Below are positions 60,031 through 64,000 of a stretch of 64,000 nt of DNA, piece after piece. Positions within the stretch are counted from its first letter, which is position 1; each line of letters starts with the position of its first letter. Under the pieces are notes generated by a model. That model ran no database searches, had not been told where the DNA came from, and saw only the letters and a list, made by a program, of their open reading frames with translations. The DNA is from an uncultured bacterium (GTDB lineage: Bacteria; Bacteroidota; Bacteroidia; Bacteroidales; Bacteroidaceae), in contig CAJMSQ010000004.1 in NCBI GenBank assembly GCA_905216095.1, positions 41,474-105,473 of the forward strand. Reading direction: 5' to 3'. The position numbers and the translations under genes were made by a program.

Positions 60031-62124
60031 TTACAAGGTTATGGATAATTGCACGGAGATGTCGTTCTGTGACGACGAGTCGATGCGTTGTGTGCCCGAC
60101 CCGATGCTTTGGCGGTTGAAATAGTAGGTCCCGGCATAGCGGAAGCCGACGGAACAGTTCTTCAAGGCTTTCCATTCGGCCATAGCCACGGCCCGCGCAC
60201 CGTGGTAGGCGAATGTGGGGAAACCGCCGGCGTATTTCAGTTGCGGTTCATAGGCATAAAGTCGCGTGTCATAGTCGTCGGTGAAAAATACAGCCGTGAA
60301 AAGTCCTGCCGATATGCGGCCCGGGAGAGCATAAAGCCCTCGTGCCGACACCATCCACCCTACGGAGTTGCGCGTGGTCTGACGTGTGGCGACGCACAGG
60401 TCGGCAGCCAGGTGCGTACGGAAGTGTTTTGTCCTGAAGTCAGCCCCTCCCTGCAGTTTGTGCGTGCCTTTGTATTCCAGTGTTCCGGCCCTTCCTGTGA
60501 TGTCCTGTTGCTTGTATTTGATGCGGTATCTGAGTGTGAAGGACCTGTTTCCCCGTCCGGGCGTGTGTCTCAGCGACAGGCTGGCTTCGAGGCCCTGTGA
60601 CGGAGCACCGGCCCTGAAGGTAGGCCGCGGGTGGCGGAAACAATCGATGTAGGTCAGCATTTCCAAACCGTGCAAGAACGTGAACCGGCCGCCCAACAGC
60701 ACAGCCTGTTCGTTCTGCACGCGGCTTGTTTCCTGTAAAGTGGCGGCATAGGGCGCCACGAAACGGGGCGAAAAATGCCGGTGTTGCAGGGCAAAGGCCA
60801 TGTTTCCGGCGGGTGCGAACCGCAAAGCCGTGCTTATCGCCTCGTTTCCGCCCCTGTCCAATGCCGCTTCGCCCGTTACGTGCCACCTTTCCGTGCGCCA
60901 GGACCAGTCGGCCGAACCGCCTGCCGCCGTCTGTCCGCGCAGATAGTAGCGGTTGTATGTCCGGACGGGCGGTTGTATATCTTTGTCGTAGCGGGCATAA
61001 TAGCCGCCTGCGCCTACCGACCAATTGTTTCCGGTATACGACAAGTGTCCTCCGCCTGTCGCATTGCCCACCAGACGTCGCCTGTCCAGCTCGGTACGTG
61101 TGCGGTGCAGGCCGTCAGTCTGGAATGAAGTCACCTTCCCGTTTTCCAGTCGTGCATCCAGTTTGCGGTATGAGGCATATCCCGTGAATTTCCATCGGCC
61201 TGCCGTGAACTGTGCCGCCGTTCCTCGCATGAATCCGCTCTCCTCGGTCGAAGTGTGCGCCTTGACGGTCGGCCGGTTGTGCGGTGGTGTTTCGACCCAC
61301 TGCGTGCGGCTGTCGAAGTAGCTGCTTCCCATCAGCAGTCCCTGTCCCGTCCGCACGTCGAAGTCGCCTATCCAAAGGGCGAGACGGCCCGAACGCGGGC
61401 GGAAATATGCGTAAAACGAGGTGTAGTCGTAAGGATAGTTTCCCTCTTTGCCGAAAGGTTCGCCCGCATCTTTCTGCAGCGTCAGCCCGAAAGCCAGGTC
61501 CTTGCGTCTCCGATAGCGGTAGCGTGTCGTATTGGCCAGTCTGCTGCCCAGATAAGCCCGATTGGGATGTGCCTCCTGCTCTTCGTGTGAAATACTGCGG
61601 TATCCTGCGCGGCGGTACAGGGGGATGTCCAGTCGGCTTGTCACTTCGTGCCTGCCGCCCTCCATGTATCCGCCGGCAGACTTGCGTGTGCGCAGCGTGT
61701 CGCCGGCAAAGACGAACAGCGGAAGCACTCTGCGGGTTTCCGCCCGGATGTTTTGCACGAACATCAGCTCGCCCGTCGAGCGCAACAGGCGTTTCCGCTT
61801 GCGATAGGCCAGCAATGAGTCCGCCTGTGCCTCGTCAAGAAAGGGCAGGCCCAGCAGTTCTTCGCGCGAGGCCGTGTTCAGGTTGAGCGGAGCGGCATGA
61901 AGTTCTTCGAGCCGCTCCAGAAGGTCGCGTTTTCTGAAATCTTCGGTCTCGTCTTCGGTTTCTTTTTCAAAAAAATCCTCGACAAATTCTTCCCATGACA
62001 GGGGAATCTCCTGTTCACCGGCCGGTTGCTGGGCCCGTGCCGGATACATCAGCAGAAACAGCAGCAGGATTGCAGTCGTGCGCACGGTCGGCGTGGAAAC
62101 AGGTCGGAGGAGAAACGTGCGCAT
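60031..62124 (-). CDS. Helix-hairpin-helix protein fused to an outer-membrane beta-barrel
   Basis: A 697-residue protein with a signal peptide (ILLLFLLMYPARAQ), an acidic segment (about residues 45-65), a ComEA-like helix-hairpin-helix at about 80-110 (LNLNTASREELLGLPFL), and then a long beta-rich region. In the latter, strands such as TRYRYRRRKDLAFGLTLQKD and LALWIGDFDVRTGQGLLMGS alternate to the C-terminal DISVQLSITL, as expected for a barrel. HhH motifs bind DNA. It ends facing comEC, about 100 bases away, so a role in DNA uptake at the outer membrane is tempting but unproven. The start at 62124 lies 7 bases after the upstream gene's stop. Confidence 0.82.
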   Translation of the reverse strand: MRTFLLRPVSTPTVRTTAILLLFLLMYPARAQQPAGEQEIPLSWEEFVEDFFEKETEDETEDFRKRDLLERLEELHAAPLNLNTASREELLGLPFLDEAQADSLLAYRKRKRLLRSTGELMFVQNIRAETRRVLPLFVFAGDTLRTRKSAGGYMEGGRHEVTSRLDIPLYRRAGYRSISHEEQEAHPNRAYLGSRLANTTRYRYRRRKDLAFGLTLQKDAGEPFGKEGNYPYDYTSFYAYFRPRSGRLALWIGDFDVRTGQGLLMGSSYFDSRTQWVETPPHNRPTVKAHTSTEESGFMRGTAAQFTAGRWKFTGYASYRKLDARLENGKVTSFQTDGLHRTRTELDRRRLVGNATGGGHLSYTGNNWSVGAGGYYARYDKDIQPPVRTYNRYYLRGQTAAGGSADWSWRTERWHVTGEAALDRGGNEAISTALRFAPAGNMAFALQHRHFSPRFVAPYAATLQETSRVQNEQAVLLGGRFTFLHGLEMLTYIDCFRHPRPTFRAGAPSQGLEASLSLRHTPGRGNRSFTLRYRIKYKQQDITGRAGTLEYKGTHKLQGGADFRTKHFRTHLAADLCVATRQTTRNSVGWMVSARGLYALPGRISAGLFTAVFFTDDYDTRLYAYEPQLKYAGGFPTFAYHGARAVAMAEWKALKNCSVGFRYAGTYYFNRQSIGSGTQRIDSSSQNDISVQLSITL

Positions 62125-62131
62125 ATCGGGG

Positions 62132-64000
62132 TCAGGGGTTCGTTTCGGAGGGACGGGTGGGGGCAGAACCGTTCTCGGACGGCCTTTGTGCGGCATTCGC
62201 TTCAAGGCATTGCTTTACCGCCTCCACCTCATGGTACTGTATGTCGTTGCCCAAGGCATGTCGCATCTCTTCCCATGCCGGAAGCCGGTCCTTGTGGCGG
62301 TTCAGGTAGAGGATGATGCGGCTCAGTTTTCCGGGCATCACGAGCTCGGTGATTTTCACGGTGTCCGGCAGGAACCGGCACAGGTGTTTGAAGACGGTCT
62401 GCCGCGTCAGCAACCGTTCGGTGGCTATATCGTCGATAGACATGCCTTCCCGGAACAGACGTAAGGATGTCTCCCACGTTTTCTCCTTGATTTCGCCTTT
62501 TCGGACCGTGATGGCTTCTTTTCGGATTTCGGGTCGGGCAACGTTGCTCTCTTTCAGGTATCTGCACACGAGGTCCAGCAGTTCCTTTCCATATTTTGCA
62601 AATCCCTTTTCGCCGAAGTAAGGGATGCTTTTCAGCGCTTCGGCGGTGTCGGGCAGCAGGTTGGCGATGCCTATCAGGGCCTTCTGCTGCAATACGACGT
62701 AGGCCGGTATGTGTTCCTCCTTGGCCTTTGCGTAGCGCCAGTCAATGAGTTGTTGGTAGAATTGCGGATAGCGTATGTCGGAAGGCACGACGATGCGCTC
62801 GCGTACGGCCGGCTGTTTTTTCTCGCGCATCTTCTTCCCGCTGTCCGGATTCTTGTCATCGATGATGGCCGTTACGGCTTTCTTCTGCAGGTATTCGCGC
62901 AGGTGCAGCCCGTTTTGAGCCACGTGTTCCAGCAATATATTCTTTTCTCTCAACAGCTCGTTCAGATTTTCGATGGCGTTCAGCCCGCGTTTCTTTATTT
63001 CCTTGTTGTCAGTCGGCAACGTTGTGCTTCCGGCAAGGTCTGTCAGCGGCTGCAGGCTTTGTGTGAAATAGGCCGCCCCCTTGCGCAGCCGTTCCTGCAA
63101 CTCCGCATTTTCCGAAGGCATGGCGGACGCGGCGATGATGCGCTCGAATTGCGTGTGGAACTTTTGGGCTATCTGCCACGTGTTCGTCCGGAATTTTGTG
63201 CGTGCGGCTTCCCATTTCTCCAAAGTGTCGGGAAAGAGCTTGTAGAAGTGTTCGTTGATGACGCGCAAGAGATGGTCGATGGCGTAGGACAGGGGGCGGA
63301 AGTCGAACAATCCGCTTACCGTCTGCAGATAGTAGTCCCGGCTCATCCGGTCGATATCCGGTCCGGTCAGCGCATGTTCCGCGATGTCCTGCATGTAGTG
63401 ACAGACACTTGTGTCGTTGATGACGGCGTTGGCGGGTATGGGCGAGGACAGCACCAGTCCGCCGAGCGATTTCAGACGGCTCAGTGCCACGTAGGTCTGT
63501 CCGTGGGAAAAGGCCGAATGAGCGTCGATAACGGCCCGCTCAAAGGTCAGTCCCTGGCTCTTGTGTATGGTTATGGCCCACGCGGCCTTTACGGGATACT
63601 GTCGGAATACGCCTTCGATTTGCTCTTCTATTTCCATGCTCTGCTCATTGAGGGCAAAGCGCGCGTTGGTCCATTCCGCGGGTTTCACGCGGATAGATGT
63701 GTGCGGGTCGTCGAAGGGCCGGACGCTGAAACCGTCGTCTGCGATGTCGTCCACCTTGCCTAACATGCCGTTGAAGTATCTTCGCTCCGGGTCGTTCTTG
63801 ACAAACATCACCTGCGCCCCGCGTTTCAGGGTCAGAATGCCGTCCGTGGGATAGGATGATTCGGGAAAAACACCTTCCGTACCGGCCCGGAAGCGGTAGG
63901 CCTGTCCCGGCAGCGCCTCCATCTCCTTGCTGTTGATTTGTTGTGCCTGTGCGTTGTGTGTCACCAGTCTGATGTATCCGTCTTCCTGCGGCGGATTGAA
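62132..64000 (-). CDS. PIF1-like helicase with HRDC and HTH tail, C-terminal part (cut by window edge)
   Basis: The last 622 residues of a larger protein whose frame runs open past the right edge. Present are a helicase C-terminal core with AWAITIHKSQGLTFERAVID and SHGQTYVALSRLKSLGGL (motifs V/VI of PIF1/RecD-type DNA helicases), a long helical region, an HRDC domain (FYQQLIDWRYAKAKEEHIPA; LKSIPYFGEKGFAKYGKELL) and a C-terminal helix-turn-helix with LFREGMSIDDIATERLLTRQ. The Walker A and B motifs must lie outside the window. It probably unwinds DNA in replication or repair. It is followed after 7 bases by the HhH-barrel gene. Confidence 0.9.
   Translation of the reverse strand, partial: FNPPQEDGYIRLVTHNAQAQQINSKEMEALPGQAYRFRAGTEGVFPESSYPTDGILTLKRGAQVMFVKNDPERRYFNGMLGKVDDIADDGFSVRPFDDPHTSIRVKPAEWTNARFALNEQSMEIEEQIEGVFRQYPVKAAWAITIHKSQGLTFERAVIDAHSAFSHGQTYVALSRLKSLGGLVLSSPIPANAVINDTSVCHYMQDIAEHALTGPDIDRMSRDYYLQTVSGLFDFRPLSYAIDHLLRVINEHFYKLFPDTLEKWEAARTKFRTNTWQIAQKFHTQFERIIAASAMPSENAELQERLRKGAAYFTQSLQPLTDLAGSTTLPTDNKEIKKRGLNAIENLNELLREKNILLEHVAQNGLHLREYLQKKAVTAIIDDKNPDSGKKMREKKQPAVRERIVVPSDIRYPQFYQQLIDWRYAKAKEEHIPAYVVLQQKALIGIANLLPDTAEALKSIPYFGEKGFAKYGKELLDLVCRYLKESNVARPEIRKEAITVRKGEIKEKTWETSLRLFREGMSIDDIATERLLTRQTVFKHLCRFLPDTVKITELVMPGKLSRIILYLNRHKDRLPAWEEMRHALGNDIQYHEVEAVKQCLEANAAQRPSENGSAPTRPSETNP

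Overview
The window is a stretch of a Bacteroidales (Bacteroidota) chromosome. The evidence is the promoter type, TTTG/TTG then 19-21 bases then TAnnTTTG, found before many genes, together with families typical of the order: the fused fucokinase/GDP-fucose pyrophosphorylase Fkp, Porin_10, DUF4369 and DUF4738 lipoproteins, a galM-permease-galK cluster, a clostripain-like lipoprotein and a short AMP nucleosidase. The coding DNA is GC-rich. I cannot fix the family or genus. No rRNA, tRNA, CRISPR array, phage or transposase gene was seen.

Layout. 1-408 is the start of ilvD. 1.0-4.8 kb is a galactose operon read leftward (galM, sugar permease, galK). 5.6-16.7 kb reads rightward: a FadL-type outer-membrane protein, ffh, fkp, a 5'-nucleotidase-like enzyme, the agmatine-to-putrescine pair aguA-aguB and an FHS-family sugar permease. 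A DPP-IV peptidase faces it. 19.6-26.2 kb is a TetR-controlled efflux operon (tetR, TolC, HlyD, two ABC ATPases, two ABC-2 permeases) resembling YbhGFSR/CecR. 26.3-36.2 kb is mainly leftward: lipoproteins, an FtsB/DivIC protein, a clostripain lipoprotein, a WG-repeat lipoprotein and a probable polysaccharide O-acetylation cluster (MBOAT plus two SGNH proteins). 36.3-41.7 kb is a six-gene leftward operon with plsC, a metallophosphoesterase, a stand-alone MetH reactivation domain, dihydroorotase and a dolichyl-phosphate-mannose-synthase-like glycosyltransferase. 42.3-55.2 kb is rightward housekeeping (cca-type nucleotidyltransferase, U32 peptidase/RlhA-like, porin, Nif3, zinc-ribbon coiled coil, rlmH, exonuclease-phosphatase, AMP nucleosidase, holA), with one leftward HsdR_N-type orphan. 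55.2-56.8 kb is a very AT-rich gene desert ahead of an XRE regulator. 57.7-64 kb holds comEC facing a helix-hairpin-helix/beta-barrel protein and the C-terminal part of a PIF1-like helicase.

The most unusual signal is a family of five intergenic elements of about 255-280 bp (693-947, 5079-5333, 19225-19481, 30047-30324, 41906-42185). Each has short inverted termini, an inward Bacteroidota promoter with an exact 20-base spacer, a GC hairpin plus T-tract only about 20-30 bases later, and then an array of palindromic TACATG-type motifs. Stem sequences differ between copies while pairing is kept. Four of the five lie upstream of a gene in the same orientation. I do not recognise the family. It looks like a MITE-like cassette that would make RNAs of roughly 35-40 nt, or act as a portable promoter/terminator module.
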